This document shows positions 43,441 through 54,131 of a stretch of 64,000 bases of DNA, piece by piece; position 1 is the stretch's first letter; each line of letters begins with the position of its first letter. The translations under genes were made by a program, and so were the position numbers. The notes below the pieces were generated by a model, which was not told where the DNA came from, searched no databases, and saw nothing but the letters and a program-made list of their open reading frames with translations. This DNA comes from Gari tellinella. Its lineage: Eukaryota > Mollusca > Bivalvia > Cardiida > Psammobiidae. The stretch covers positions 94,464,993 to 94,528,992 of the forward strand of contig OV277861.1 of assembly GCA_922989275.2 (NCBI GenBank), in the 5' to 3' direction.

Positions 43441-46185
43441 CTCTTTGCAGTCCGATCCCGCCAATAGGCATGATAACAAGAGGGCCTGAAGGCCCTGATA
43501 TCGCTCACCATTTGTAATGAAGCCTGATAGCTTTAAAATTACCTTTGAATTTCACCCGTTTTATTCTAAATCCATTCAAGTTTGTCGACCTACTGTAGTA
43601 TAGTAGAGTACATCAAAGGCAGATAACTAGAGCCTAAACACTACTGAAATGAAGCCTTTTTCTAGCATTTCAAAGTATATCAAGGGCAGGTAACTATTGC
43701 CACAATTATAACATTTCAACAATAATTGCACTCCTTCAAGAACGTATAGCTACATCCTTTGTGTACAAGTATAATCAAAATCCATTGAAAACTGTAGTTG
43801 TAAGAGTGTAAACGCTGTAAAATATGGCATTTTCAGCAATTCAAAGGTAGATATCACTTGATTCCAACCATAATCACCCTTTTTCCAACTCTTATGGTCA
43901 TATACAATATGGGCAAGTTTGAGAGAGCTTGGATAAATATTGTGGCCTCTAGAGCGTAAACACTGTTAAATATATCATTTTCAGCAATTCAAAGGTAGAT
44001 AACTCTTGATCTATTTGTCCGATTTCAACCAAAATCAAACTCTTCCGAAGTGTTATAGTAATATACAATCTGAGTAAGTTTGAGAAAGATTGGATAAAAT
44101 TTGTGGCCTCTAGAGTGTAAACATTGTTAAATATGGCATTTTCAGCAATTCAAAGGTATATAACTCTCGACCTATAAGTCTGCTTTCAACCATAATCAAA
44201 CTCATCTGAACTCTTATAGTAATATACAATCTGAGCAAGTTTAAGAAAGATTTGATAAAAATTGTGAACTCTAGAGTGTAAACACCGTTAAAAATGGCAT
44301 TTTCAGCAATTCAAAGGTAGATTACTCTTGATCTATTTGTCCGATTTCAACCAAAATCAAACTCATCCGAACTCTTATGGTCATATACAATCTGGGCAGT
44401 TTTTAGAAAGATTGGATAAATACTGTGGCCTCTAGAGTGTAAACACCGTTAAATTTGGCATTTTCAGCAATTCAAAGGTAGATAACTCTTGATCGATTTG
44501 TCCGATTTCAACCAAAATCGAACTCTTCCGAAGTCTTATGGTCATATACAATCTGGACAGGTTTTAGAAAGATTGGATAAATATTGTGGCCTCTAGAGTG
44601 TAAACACTGTTAAATATGGCATTTTCAGCAGTTCAAAGGTAGATAACTCATGACCTATTTGTCCGATTTCAACCATAATCGAACTCATCCGAACTCTTAT
44701 AGCAATATACCATCTGAGCAAGTTTGAGAAAGATTGGATAAAAATTGTGGTCTCTAGAGTGTAAACACTAAAATTGTTGACGCCGCACGACGGACGACGG
44801 ACGCCGGACAATCAAGGATTGCAATAGCTCACCCTGAGCTAGCTCAGGTGAGCTAAAAATATAGGCTTTGCAGTCGGGTCACGCCTGTGCGTGTTGTCTA
44901 GGCGTGATGTTAACATGCTACTTTTAAGTGTTTATTTAGTTATCAAAAAAAGTGATTTACAGCCTTTTTGTTTAATATCCATTTAAATTATACTTAATAA
45001 TATTCAATTCTGAAAAAAGATTTCCGAAATTTTGCTTTATAAACATGTAATTCACGTTTCAAAACTGCATGTTACAATATTTGTGCGTAGACAATTGTGG
45101 TAAATGGTTCAACGCCGATCGGGAAAGAATTTGGAGAAATGAGCTACCAAAAAGCAATTAAATATAAAGAATATTATTAGAACTCGAATAATAATTCATT
45201 TCTCACCCCGAAAATAGCTATTCCGGTGATGATTTACGGTTAAAACGGTTGAAAAGTTGTTCCCAATCCAACCTTCCATTACGAAAGAACGGGTGGGGGA
45301 AATTATGTCGTATAAACTCTGGCGTATTATAATCGTAAATTTCTGCAAAAGTATCCGTGTAATGAACATTTTTTATGAATGTAGATCGACAGTTAACTTC
45401 TTGAATTGTATTTTCAACGATACACTATGAAAAATCCCATAAGAAAACAAAGAGATATGCCGAAATTGCGAAGCAGAATTTCTATGCACATTTCAACTAG
45501 CCCTATATGCCGCTGGGAATATTCACGTTTTGGCATATGTGTATTACGTGTGTTACAAGTAAAAAAGATGGTTCTTAAGCGTCTTTTTTTTAGTCCGTTT
45601 TACAAAGTATTATTTCTTTCTCTACTTTGTAAGACTGTGTTTTTAATAGGAGATATTGACATATAAAACGGCGTTAAAAATAGCGCTGTCATATTTCTAA
45701 ATTGACTCGGAACAAAATGGCGGCGCGACAATGGTGGACATTATAGATGCATTACTAAGTGTGGATATTTCGGGAAAGATTTACGTGTGAGAGAGACAAC
45801 AAAGACCACAAACAACTAACACACGCCGGGATCGAATTCTTTCTTCATAAGATGCGATTCTGAATATGAATTATACAGTAATTAGACTGAGAAAACGATC
45901 CAAAATTGGACACTTGTTTATCAGATACATCTGATTTGAAGGACATTTTGAACTTTTTCGTCGAACCTGTTGCTGAATAAAATCTCTTAAAACAGCAGAC
46001 CAACGGATATTTCAGGTGATTGATTGGATCTTTTAACGAATTTGATCATTTGGGGATGAATAGTCAACAAGTTATGTAAGTATTTGTCATAATAGCAATG
46101 CACCCAAATCTGTCTGCTACCCCCGCTATCGGCTATACGGTCTCGACTTCAAGCCACAAACTTAGTCTAAGGAGCAAAGAGTTAA
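43437..46185 (+). mobile_element. Candidate larger TTAA-ended element carrying H
   Basis: TTAACTCTTTGCAGTCCG at the left shares the TTAA of the preceding A. AGCAAAGAGTTAA at the right (46173-46185) is its partial inverse. After removing H the body is about 1.4 kb, CpG-richer than its surroundings. It contains AAAATGGCGGC (45714, YY1-like) and an unrecognised 86-codon frame (45406-45666). No transposase motif is found. The pairing of the ends is short, so this is tentative. Confidence 0.4.
43476..44859 (+). mobile_element. Family H element (pearl/Helentron-like) with tandem core
   Basis: ACAAGAGGGCCTGAAGGCCC at the left. The right end is a hairpin, AGCTCACCCTGAGCTAGCTC plus inverse, then GAGCTAAAAAT, preceded by CGACGGACGACGGACG. 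The core is about five to six repeats of ~161 bp, each with CTCTAGAGTGTAAAC (about 43948, 44108, 44270, 44431, 44591, 44754). The left arm, tandem core and right hairpin match the pearl-type non-autonomous rolling-circle elements described in bivalves. No Rep/helicase is present. Confidence 0.8.
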
Positions 46186-46549
46186 GTCATTGTTTGAATT
46201 TGTCAAGCATCCAATATCAAGTACATGTTTATCATACATTATTGACATCAGATTCTGTTTATTTTGAAAATGCATCTGCAGTATTACATGACCATTAAGT
46301 GAAAATATCTGTAACCCATACATTATGAATATATTCTAATGTTGGATAGTGTAACATGATTTGAAGTGTGCAATTGTACATCATAATTTATTCCTTTGTC
46401 ACAACAAGTGCAATTCATGAAAACATGTTAACTGATACTTAGACAAAATGTCATTTTGTATCATATTTGATACCTGATCTAACAACTGCATCTCTGTGAA
46501 CATGATACAATACAGGTGTCTGTATTAACCCTTTGTCTACCCATCACAA
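46186..46549. other. Unassigned spacer
   Basis: No gene or repeat recognised. Confidence 0.3.
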
Positions 46550-46801
46550 ATTAACCCATTTCCCCATAGCCTGTTTCTAGGTTGAAGAACATTGATTACT
46601 TTAAAGCAGGTTGAAAGTAAAGCAGAATGCACCTTAAGGCAATAGATACACATTTTAGAAATACAGCCTGTAGAGGGGTGACGCCATTAGGGCACATACA
46701 TCCCTATGAACATATGGGCAGATCCCTATATATCATTGAAGACTTTTCATCACAATATAATTAAAGGCATAAAAATGGATATTTTTGGAGTAATGGGTTA
46801 A
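46550..46801 (+). mobile_element. Family A shell with its right interior replaced
   Basis: TTAACCCATTTCCCCATAGCC and first arm AAAGCAGAATGCACCTTAAG. Then unrelated sequence (GGGGTGACGCCATTAGGG), then the normal A right end AAAGGCATAAAAATGG...TAATGGGTTAA. Confidence 0.78.
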
Positions 46802-46976
46802 CCTACTTTTTAAATGACTGTGCATTGCTGATACTATATCATGCACTGTTGTCGTTGCTTGATCTGTGTCAGTATTTCTCCCTCAGGTCCCTAAATAATA
46901 ACCAGCACTAAACCCAATGTCTTTATCATAAAACTTCCAAGCAATTCTGCTAGACTGAGATGTAATGAGTGACAAC

Positions 46977-47169
46977 CAGAGCTCCAGATATTGGCAGTTT
47001 TTCAAAAACCAAAATATTTATTTATGCATAAAACCCTATGATGTCACTACTCATTAGAATCGTCTTGAAGAGACGATTCTAATGAGTAGTAACACTATAG
47101 GATTTGGTGCTGAAATGAGTGAGAAAATGTTGTATTTGTGCGCTTTACTCCATCTTATCTGGAGCCTTG
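46977..47169 (+). mobile_element. Family C MITE
   Basis: CAGAGCTCCAGATATTGG to CTTATCTGGAGCCTTG, hairpin tip CTTGAAGAG. Confidence 0.85.
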
Positions 47170-47922
47170 AGAGACTACAGCTCACTAAATTGTATCAATC
47201 AATTTCAAGCCTAGTCAATTGCTGTCTGCCATGAAAATATTTCAAAGCAAAAAAATTTATTGCACGAACCCTGCAGTAACTGTGACAGAGCAACATTGAC
47301 AAACAGCTAGGCCATGCCCGTCAAAACACCCATAAATTTTTATCAAATTATGGCACATTAGAAACCATCATCCCACTGTTTTGTGTCATAATTGTTTGCG
47401 TTGCTGTAGCTCAAGGTACTTCAATGACTGAGCATCTTGGGAGGAAATTCTATACATCATCTTATTGTCTCTTTGGAAATTACCAACAAAGCTGTGTTAA
47501 TTGCAAACTATGATCCCGTGGGAGGGTATCCAATGTTATTCATTCGAACTTAAATTAATCAACCATTCAAAATGAGGTGAATAAAGAATCTATGTTTAAT
47601 AGAGTTGGCAACTAAAGGCCAGGCGAAAGTAAAACAGAAAGCTCCAACAGGAGTACCCACTTTTATTTTATTCTGCATTACGCAGAAACCTGTATAATGC
47701 GAGTTCCAGGCTTTCTGTTAAAGAGGAACCTACAAGGACAAGTTCAGCTGTATGCCTGCGGATTGTTTTTCATTTCAATGCCGTGGAAAAACATTCCCTG
47801 CATGAATAGACAAATACTTTACCTATAACATAGATCACGTTGAATAATTGAGAAACCTTGCGCCTAGCATTATCTGAATAAAAGGTTGTGACTATTATAT
47901 GTGTAAAATATTAATTACTATA
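47170..47922. other. Repeat-poor island with one decayed I core
   Basis: 47190-47600 has no MITE words. 47610-47695 is a decayed I palindrome (AAACAGAAAGCTCCAACAGG). No coding frame recognised. Confidence 0.35.
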
Positions 47923-48128
47923 CAGTAAAACCTCTCTATTACGACCACTAAATTTGGTTAATTATTAGGGTGTTTACGACAGGTGACCGCTTAAAGAAAG
48001 GTGACAGTGAAACAGAAAGCTCCTTTAGGAGCTTTCTGTTTCACTGTCACCTTGCTTTGAGCTGCCACCTCTCTATTATATAATCAATTAGCCTTCGTTT
48101 TAGTGGTCGTAATAGTGAGGTTTTACTG
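47923..48128 (+). mobile_element. Family D MITE, full length
   Basis: TA|CAGTAAAACCTCTCTATTAC ... AGTGAGGTTTTACTG|TA, 206 bp. Palindrome of about 80 bp including TGACAGTGAAACAGAAAGC and inverse. Confidence 0.92.
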
Positions 48129-48149
48129 TACAGTACAGCTTCTATAATA

Positions 48150-48425
48150 TAACCCCTTACCTTATAAATAGTACACCTTTAAATTATTCCTTTACAGAAA
48201 ACAAAAAATCCTTTTTTTTATGGTCATGAATATGCACCAATGAAACACTTCCTATATCCCCTTAGGATGTGTTCTGCTTAACTTTCTACTTGCATAAAGT
48301 GGACACCTATCTTCAATGCTAGAAGCAGGCTATATGGGTTAAAGGGGTCAGGAGTATTCTGCTTTACTTTCAGACTGCTTTGAGCTATCATCTGCTAAGA
48401 TATAGGAAATATAGCCTTATAACTG
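48150..48425. mobile_element. Two decayed family A copies
   Basis: 48150-48338 is a reverse A with most of its hairpin gone (CCTTAGGATGTGTTCTGC). 48352-48425 is a forward A right half (TATTCTGCTTTACTTTCAG, ATCATCTGCTAAGATAT). Confidence 0.65.
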
Positions 48426-48429
48426 AATA

Positions 48430-48995
48430 CAGTGCTCCCTTCCACAACAACACCCAATGAGAGATACAGATTGTGTGCAGGGCTCCAGATAAGAGGTAGT
48501 TATTTCAACAAATCCAACATTTTCTCACTCTTTTTAGCACCAAATCCTATGGTGTTACTACTCATTAGAATCGTCTCGAAGAGACGGTTCTAATGAGTAG
48601 TGACACCATAGGGTTTAATTCAGAAATAAAGATTTTAGTTTTTGAAAAACTACCCTTATCTGGTGCTCTGTTGTGTGTGTTGTTTGGAGGGAGTCATTAC
48701 AGGGAGGAAATATTAAGACTTGGCTTACATTTGCAAACAGCTTGAATCCAGATCAGACACCGCGTAACGCGTCGTCTGATCTGGATTTAAGCTGTTTGTC
48801 ACTCGTCATTACATTAATTCTATCAAAATGTCCACTTATATGTAACTTTGAGAAAAACAGCAGATAACAAATTTAAGCAGACGGTATTGCAGCCATGAAA
48901 AGGTTGGACATAAATGTCATGTTTGGGGAACTCGACAAGTGTGGTTGTAAGGAGGGAGTCATTGTTGGGAGAACCATTGTAGGGAGGGAGTACTG
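48430..48995 (+). mobile_element. Family K MITE (TA-target) with a nested C copy
   Basis: TA|CAGTGCTCCCTTCC ... GGGAGGGAGTACTG|TA. It carries an F-type palindrome (48733-48799: CAAACAGCTTGAATCC, GATCAGACACCGCG and inverse). C is inserted at 48478-48670. Confidence 0.85.
48478..48670 (-). mobile_element. Family C MITE nested in K
   Basis: 193 bp, flanked by TTGTGTG on both sides (48471-48477, 48671-48677). Hairpin tip CTCGAAGAG in reverse orientation. Confidence 0.9.
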
Positions 48996-49028
48996 TACTA
49001 CCACTTGACAATGTCTTTATGATCCATA

Positions 49029-49274
49029 CAGTGGAGAATCTGTTATTCTTTCCCGTTTAAACGCAAACGTACGCAAACGCAAAACACTAATACGTAGAAA
49101 AGTACAACTTTTTGACAACTCTGATAATTCATGTTTATCTTGGTGGCAAACAGTTTGGAGCCTGATCAGACGCCGGGTTACCCGGCGTCTGATCTGGCTC
49201 CAAACTGTTTGCCCTTCAAATAATAGTTTTAGCGTGAACGCGTTTATTGGGAAAGAATAACACTTTCTCCACTG
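49029..49274 (+). mobile_element. Family L MITE (TA-target) with an F-type palindrome
   Basis: TA|CAGTGGAGAATCTGTTATTC ... GAATAACACTTTCTCCACTG|TA, 246 bp. Subterminal GTTTAAACGCAAACG and inverse-like GTGAACGCGTTTATTGGG. The core CAAACAGTTTGGAGCCTGAT, GACGCCGGGT and inverse is a perfect 69-bp palindrome. Confidence 0.9.
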
Positions 49275-50046
49275 TATCATCGGTTACGATCGAAAAGGAC
49301 GTATATGCAATTCTGCAAAAAATTGATTTTTCCTTTTTTCGATTATGAATATTTTCCCGCTTCGAATGCGAAAATATCGGTATTGATAACCAATAATACA
49401 GATGAGATATAGTCACGTGAGCAAATCTCGTATTTCGATTGGTTCCAATATTTGACCGGTCAAAAAGGTCGTATATGCAGTGAAAAATCGCTGGATACTG
49501 ATGTTAAACAAGTCGTGTCATCGACATCATATCAAACCCTTAAGGTCTCTCTTCGACTTTAAGTAGCAATTATCTCAACTATTTTGATGCAATATGCAAC
49601 CATTTGAAAAATGCAACAAAGATGATGCATTATTTTATTTTTTAATAACTGCAATTTAGCTGTTATTCAATACATGACCATTCAAAAAGGTCATATAAAA
49701 ATTATGCAATGTAACAAGTGACATGAAAAACAGTTTTTTGTGTCTCTTGAAAAGTTGGAATTTGGCATATTTTCGTCCGATTCGAACGACACCGACGATA
49801 TGAAGAATAGACTGTATCTTGGTTGTGAATTCATCAAGATTGGCCTGCCTATATTAGACCTGTGCTGGGATATTTATGATGACAAGTCACATTTCATAAA
49901 CATGGCCATAATGTCCACCATTCTTTGCTCCTCATTAACGCATGCTCTGTGATTACTTATCTAGTAATAAGGTGGATCCCATGATATCCCAACAATCCCT
50001 TCCCAGATTACTACTGTAGTAACACTTCAGTGTTGTTGGCTTATTA
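49275..50046. other. Repeat-poor island
   Basis: About 770 bp. GACCGGTCAAAAAGGTCG (49454) and GACCATTCAAAAAGGTCA (49677) are similar words bracketing about 220 bp. A 70-codon frame (49740-49952) has no recognisable domain. Confidence 0.35.
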
Positions 50047-50054
50047 ACCCTTTC

Positions 50055-50309
50055 CAGGGATGCCATTTCTCCGGATTTTTCCTAAATCTTCGGATTTTTT
50101 CCCAGTACATAAGAGCTTAAAGCAGACTGAAAGCAAAGCAGAATGCGCCATAAGGCGCATTCTGCTTTACTTACAGCCTGCTTTAAGAAGTCGCATGTCA
50201 ACAAAACAAGAAAAAGGCTAATGGGTAAAGGTACGATTCGTTAAATCGCACTTGAAAAATGCAAGTTTGGAAATCTTAGGATTTTTCATGTCAACTTATG
50301 GCAGCCCTG
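50055..50309 (+). mobile_element. Family G MITE with a 7-bp target duplication
   Basis: CAGGGATGCCATTTCTCCGG to CTTATGGCAGCCCTG, 255 bp, CCCTTTC on both sides. Core GCGCCATAAGGCGC; the A-derived flank AACAAAACAAGAAAAAGGC follows it. Confidence 0.92.
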
Positions 50310-50346
50310 CCCTTTCCTTCATAACCAAAACTGCAAATCACCTATA

Positions 50347-50805
50347 CTTAACCCTTTTTCAAGTATTAAAGATAGGTGACAACTTTTCCTATACCCCATA
50401 GCCTGTTTCTAGTTTTGAAAATAGATGACAACAAAAAGCAGGTTGAAAGTAAAGCAGAATGTGCCTTGGCACATTCTGCTTTACTTTCAGCCTGCTTTAA
50501 GCTACCACCTACTAGAATAAAGAAAATATTCCCTATGAAAAATATTTATAACTGTTTAAACTATTTTCTTCAGTGGAGGAATGAATTGAATGTGCTAAAA
50601 GGCATTTCTATGGAGGAGAGGGTTAAAGCAGGCAAGGTTAAGGCACATTCTTCTATAATTTCAACCTAGCTGCTTTAAGCTACAAGCTGCTAGGATATAG
50701 AATTTTTTTCTATTGAAACTTGTTCATGACTGTATAAACTGAAACCATTTTCTTCAGTGGAGAATTCAATGCACTAAGACATGTTTTTAAGGGTAAAAAG
50801 GTTAA
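50347..50805 (+). mobile_element. Chain of family A copies
   Basis: 50347-50390 is an A left stub (TTAACCCTTTTTCAAG). 50390-50626 is an A copy (CCTATACCCCATAGCC, core GTGCCTTGGCAC, end GAGAGGGTTAA). 50623-50805 is an A copy missing its left arm, sharing the TTAA. Confidence 0.78.
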
Positions 50806-50829
50806 CTGTGTTTCAGGCAGGATATTTGC

Positions 50830-50915
50830 TGAAAGTAAGATGAAAGTAAAGTAGAAAGCTTAAATGAGCTTTCTGCTTGACTTTCATCTTCTTTTAAGCT
50901 GCAATTTGTATTCAA
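50830..50915. repeat. D/I-type palindrome
   Basis: AAGTAAGATGAAAGTAAAG, tip AAAGCTTAAATGAGCTTTC, inverse ending CTTTTAAGCTGC. Confidence 0.7.
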
Positions 50916-51019
50916 GAACAGCAAGCCAACCAATATTCATCAGACTCTATGATATGTAAGGGGAAGCAGGGACAATGGCATCGTTTGACCCTATGGAGTA
51001 TACAGAGGTATTATAAGGG

Positions 51020-51276
51020 CAGGGCTGCCATTTCTCAGGATTTTTCCTAAATCTTCGGATTTTTTTCTAGTATATGGTAGCTTAAAACAGACTGAAAGTA
51101 AAGCAGAATGCGCCTTAAGGCGCATTCTGCTTTACTTCCAGTCTGCTTTAAGTAGTCAAGTGTCAACAAAACTAGAAAAACAGACAATTGGGTAAAGGTA
51201 CGATTCTCAAAATCAAACTTGAAAAATGCAAATTTGGAAATCTTAGGATTTTTAATGTCAACTTATGGCAGCCCTG
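51020..51276 (+). mobile_element. Family G MITE with a 6-bp target duplication
   Basis: CAGGGCTGCCATTTCTCAGG to CTTATGGCAGCCCTG, 257 bp, TAAGGG on both sides. Core GCGCCTTAAGGCGC. Confidence 0.93.
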
Positions 51277-51583
51277 TAAGGGGCAGTGACTCATCCACCT
51301 GCACAGACTACATCCAAGACACATTGAATTTACCAGTGAATCATGTCGGAAAATTGTCTACAGGAATCATAAACTTTTGGCATTTATTCATTCTAAATGT
51401 GATAGACCCGCTGCCTTGTCTCGGGGACACACGGTTTTACAGAAGGTACATGTATACCAGTTCTCATTTTCATGGATTTTTACAGACTGTACATATCAGT
51501 ATTTGTTGAGAGAAAGACTTAGTAAAAAAGAGAAAGAGAGGGAGAGTATCTGAACATAATTATGCCTAGTTATACCTACCCTC
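51277..51583. other. Unassigned spacer
   Basis: Moderate GC; no gene or repeat recognised. Confidence 0.3.
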
Positions 51584-51840
51584 TTAACACATTACACCAT
51601 ATTCTGGTTATGTTTTGAAGACATATGACCACTTAAAGCAGGTTAAAAGTAAAGCAGAATGCATCTAAAGGCACATTCTGCTTTACTTTCAGCCTGCTTT
51701 AAGCCATTATCTGCTAGGTAGCATATAGATAATGTATTTTGATTCATAGGGTTTATATATATTCATATATATTGTAGACATTGTAGATGTGAAACTATTT
51801 CCTTCAGTGAAGGAATAGATTTAAGGCATAAAAGCATTTT
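51584..51840 (+). mobile_element. Family A MITE, right end lost
   Basis: TTAACACATTACACCATATTC, core GCATCTAAAGGCAC, fading after GGCATAAAAGCATTTT. Confidence 0.8.
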
Positions 51841-53264
51841 GAAAGTTAAGTAGAATGTGCCTTAAGGCACGTTCTGTCTTACTTTCAGCCTGCTTTAAGC
51901 TACCATCTGCCAGAATATAGAAAATATTTCTCACAATACATATTCATGACTGTATAAAATGGAACTAGATTCTTCAGAGGAAGAATACAAGAGGGCCTGA
52001 AGGCCCTGATATCGCTCACCATTTGTAATGAAGCCTGATAGCTTTACCTTTGAATTTCACCCGTTTTATTCTAAATCCATTCAAGTTTGTCGACCTATTG
52101 TAGTATAGTAGAGTACATCAAAGGCAGATAACTAGTGCCTAAACAATACTGAAATGAAGCCTTTTTCTAGCATTTCAAAGTATATCAAGGGCAGGTAACT
52201 GTTGCCACAATGATTACATTTCAACAATAATTGCACTCCTTCCAGAATGTATAGCTACATCCTTTGTGTACAAGTATAATCAAAATCCATTGAAAACTGT
52301 AGTTGCAAGAGTGTAAACGCTGTAAAATATGGCATTTTCAGCAATTCAAAGGTAGATATCTCTTGATCTATTTGTCCAATTCCAACCATAATCACCCTTT
52401 TTCGTATTCTTATGGTCATATACAATCTGGGCAAGTTTGAGAGAACTTGGATAAATATTGTGGCCTCTAGAGTGTAAACACTGTTAAATATTATCATTTT
52501 CAGCAATTCAAAGGTAGATCACTTTTGATCTATTGATCAGATTACAACCATAATTGAACTCATCCAAAGTCTTATGGCAATATACAATCTGAGTAAGTTT
52601 GAGGAAGATTGGATAAATTTTTTGACCTCTAGAGTGTAAACATCGTTAAATATGGCATTTTCAGCAATTCAAAGGTAGATAACGCTCGACCTATAAGTCT
52701 GATTTCAACCATAATCAAACTCATTTGAACTCTTATAGTCATTTACAATCTGAGCAGGTTTGAGATAGATTGGATAAAAATTGTGGCCTCTAGAGTGTAA
52801 ACACTGTTAAATATGGCATTTTCAGCAATTCAAAGGTAAATAACTCTTGATCTGTTTGTCTGATTTCAACCATAATCAAACTAATCCAAACTCTTATGGT
52901 CATATACAATCTGGGCAAGTTTTAGAAAAATTGGATAAATAATGTGGCCTCTAGAGTGTAAACACTGTTAAATATGGCATTTTCAGCAGTTCAAAGGTAG
53001 ATAACTCATGACCTATTTGTCCGATTTCAACCATAATCGAACTCATCCGAACTCTTATGGCAATATACCATCTGAGCAAGTTTGAGAAAGATTGGATAAA
53101 TATTGTGGCCTCTAGAGTGTAAACACTAAAAATGTTGACGCCCGGACGACGCACGACGGACGACGGACAATCAAGGATTGCAATAGCTCACCCTGAGCTA
53201 GCTCAGGTGAGCTAAAAATTTAATGATAGGCCTAAAAAGAAGTGTTTATGGTGTAATGGGTTAA
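51841..53264 (+). mobile_element. Family A MITE (left arm lost) split by H
   Basis: The core GTGCCTTAAGGCACG and right arm run to GGAAGAAT. H follows, and the A right arm resumes as TTTAATGATAGGCC, ending TGTAATGGGTTAA. Confidence 0.82.
51987..53218 (+). mobile_element. Family H element nested in A
   Basis: Same ends as the copy at 43476. About 1.23 kb; CTCTAGAGTGTAAAC recurs at about 52467, 52627, 52789, 52950 and 53111 (period ~161). The host junction shows an A/T-rich insertion point (GAAT|TTAATG) and no evident target duplication, as expected for rolling-circle elements. Confidence 0.83.
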
Positions 53265-53472
53265 ACCTGAATGAGACATGTACCACTGACAGGTACTTTA
53301 CTTTATTTCCAGCTACAGATTCTGCACTGATTATCTACCACACATAATTTGTATATCTGCTATCTGATACACACCCCTCACTCCCATCTCACCTATCAGT
53401 TTGAGAGGTGCTGGTGGGGGGTCCTGCAATGATTGACAGCAATGCACCTCAATCTTTCTTTGTGCATGATAG

Positions 53473-53590
53473 CCCATTAACTCCATTGATATGCCTTTTT
53501 ACACATTCAACTTTTTCCTCCATGGAAGTAAATAGTTCAGCTATATCTACAGTCATGAATATTCTATAGCGTAGCAGATAATTATGGTAC
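53473..53590 (-). mobile_element. Family A left-arm fragment
   Basis: CCCATTAACTCCATTGATATG, TTTTTCCTCCATGGAAGTAA, CAGTCATGAATATTC. Confidence 0.62.
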
Positions 53591-53645
53591 ACCCACCCTA
53601 TATGTTGTGACTCCTCGATCATAAACATCATCTAAAAGAGATCTA

Positions 53646-53897
53646 CAGGGCTGCCATTTCTACAGATTTTTCCTAAATCTCCGGATTTTTTTCTAGTACA
53701 TGATAGCTTAAAGCAGGCTGAAAGGAAAGCAGAATGCGAAGGCACATTCTGCTTTCCTTTCAGCTTGCTTTAAACAGACTAGTGTCAACAAAACTAGAAA
53801 CAGGCGATGGGGAAAAAGGTACGATTCGTAAAATCGCACTTGACAAATGCAAATTTGGAAATCTTAGGATTTTTTATGTCAAGTTATGGCAGCCCTG
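53646..53897 (+). mobile_element. Family G MITE with a 6-bp target duplication
   Basis: CAGGGCTGCCATTTCTAC to GTTATGGCAGCCCTG, 252 bp, GATCTA on both sides. The core has GGAAAGCAGAATG and inverse. Confidence 0.93.
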
Positions 53898-53903
53898 GAT
53901 CTA

Positions 53904-54131
53904 ATAACGAGTAGTCCCAATATATAGAGTGGGTGGAGACATACAAATTAATTCAACTTTTAAAACAAATTCTTTTATTTCTCCACCAAACCATTATAAT
54001 GAGATGTTCATTAAAATTGTCTCTTTGAGTAATGAGTGGTTACAAAAAAGCTTCAATGGAGACAAAGGAATTTTCCTAAATATTTCAATAAATTCTCCCT
54101 ATGTCCATGCTGAAATATTCTATTGTTGGAA
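53904..54131. other. Spacer with a decayed C-type hairpin
   Basis: TTCATTAAAATTGTCTCTTTG (54008) and AATGAGTGGTT nearby are a decayed C-type core. The block opening GGGTGGAGACATAC is shared loosely with 58960. Confidence 0.4.

Noticed and set aside
43500..44860. The H tandem core as a host satellite array
   Set aside because: The repeat block is bounded by the same unique left and right ends as the copy at 51987, so it is an element, not a free satellite.
49017..49416. Minus-strand ORFs of 66-87 codons
   Set aside because: They run through the family L palindrome or adjacent AT-rich DNA, with no domain.
6877..51190. A recurring peptide (LKQVESKAECAL, then HILLYFQPALS) in many short frames on both strands
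   Set aside because: It is simply the translation of the family A palindrome. It appears in either strand at every intact A or G core and is not a protein family.
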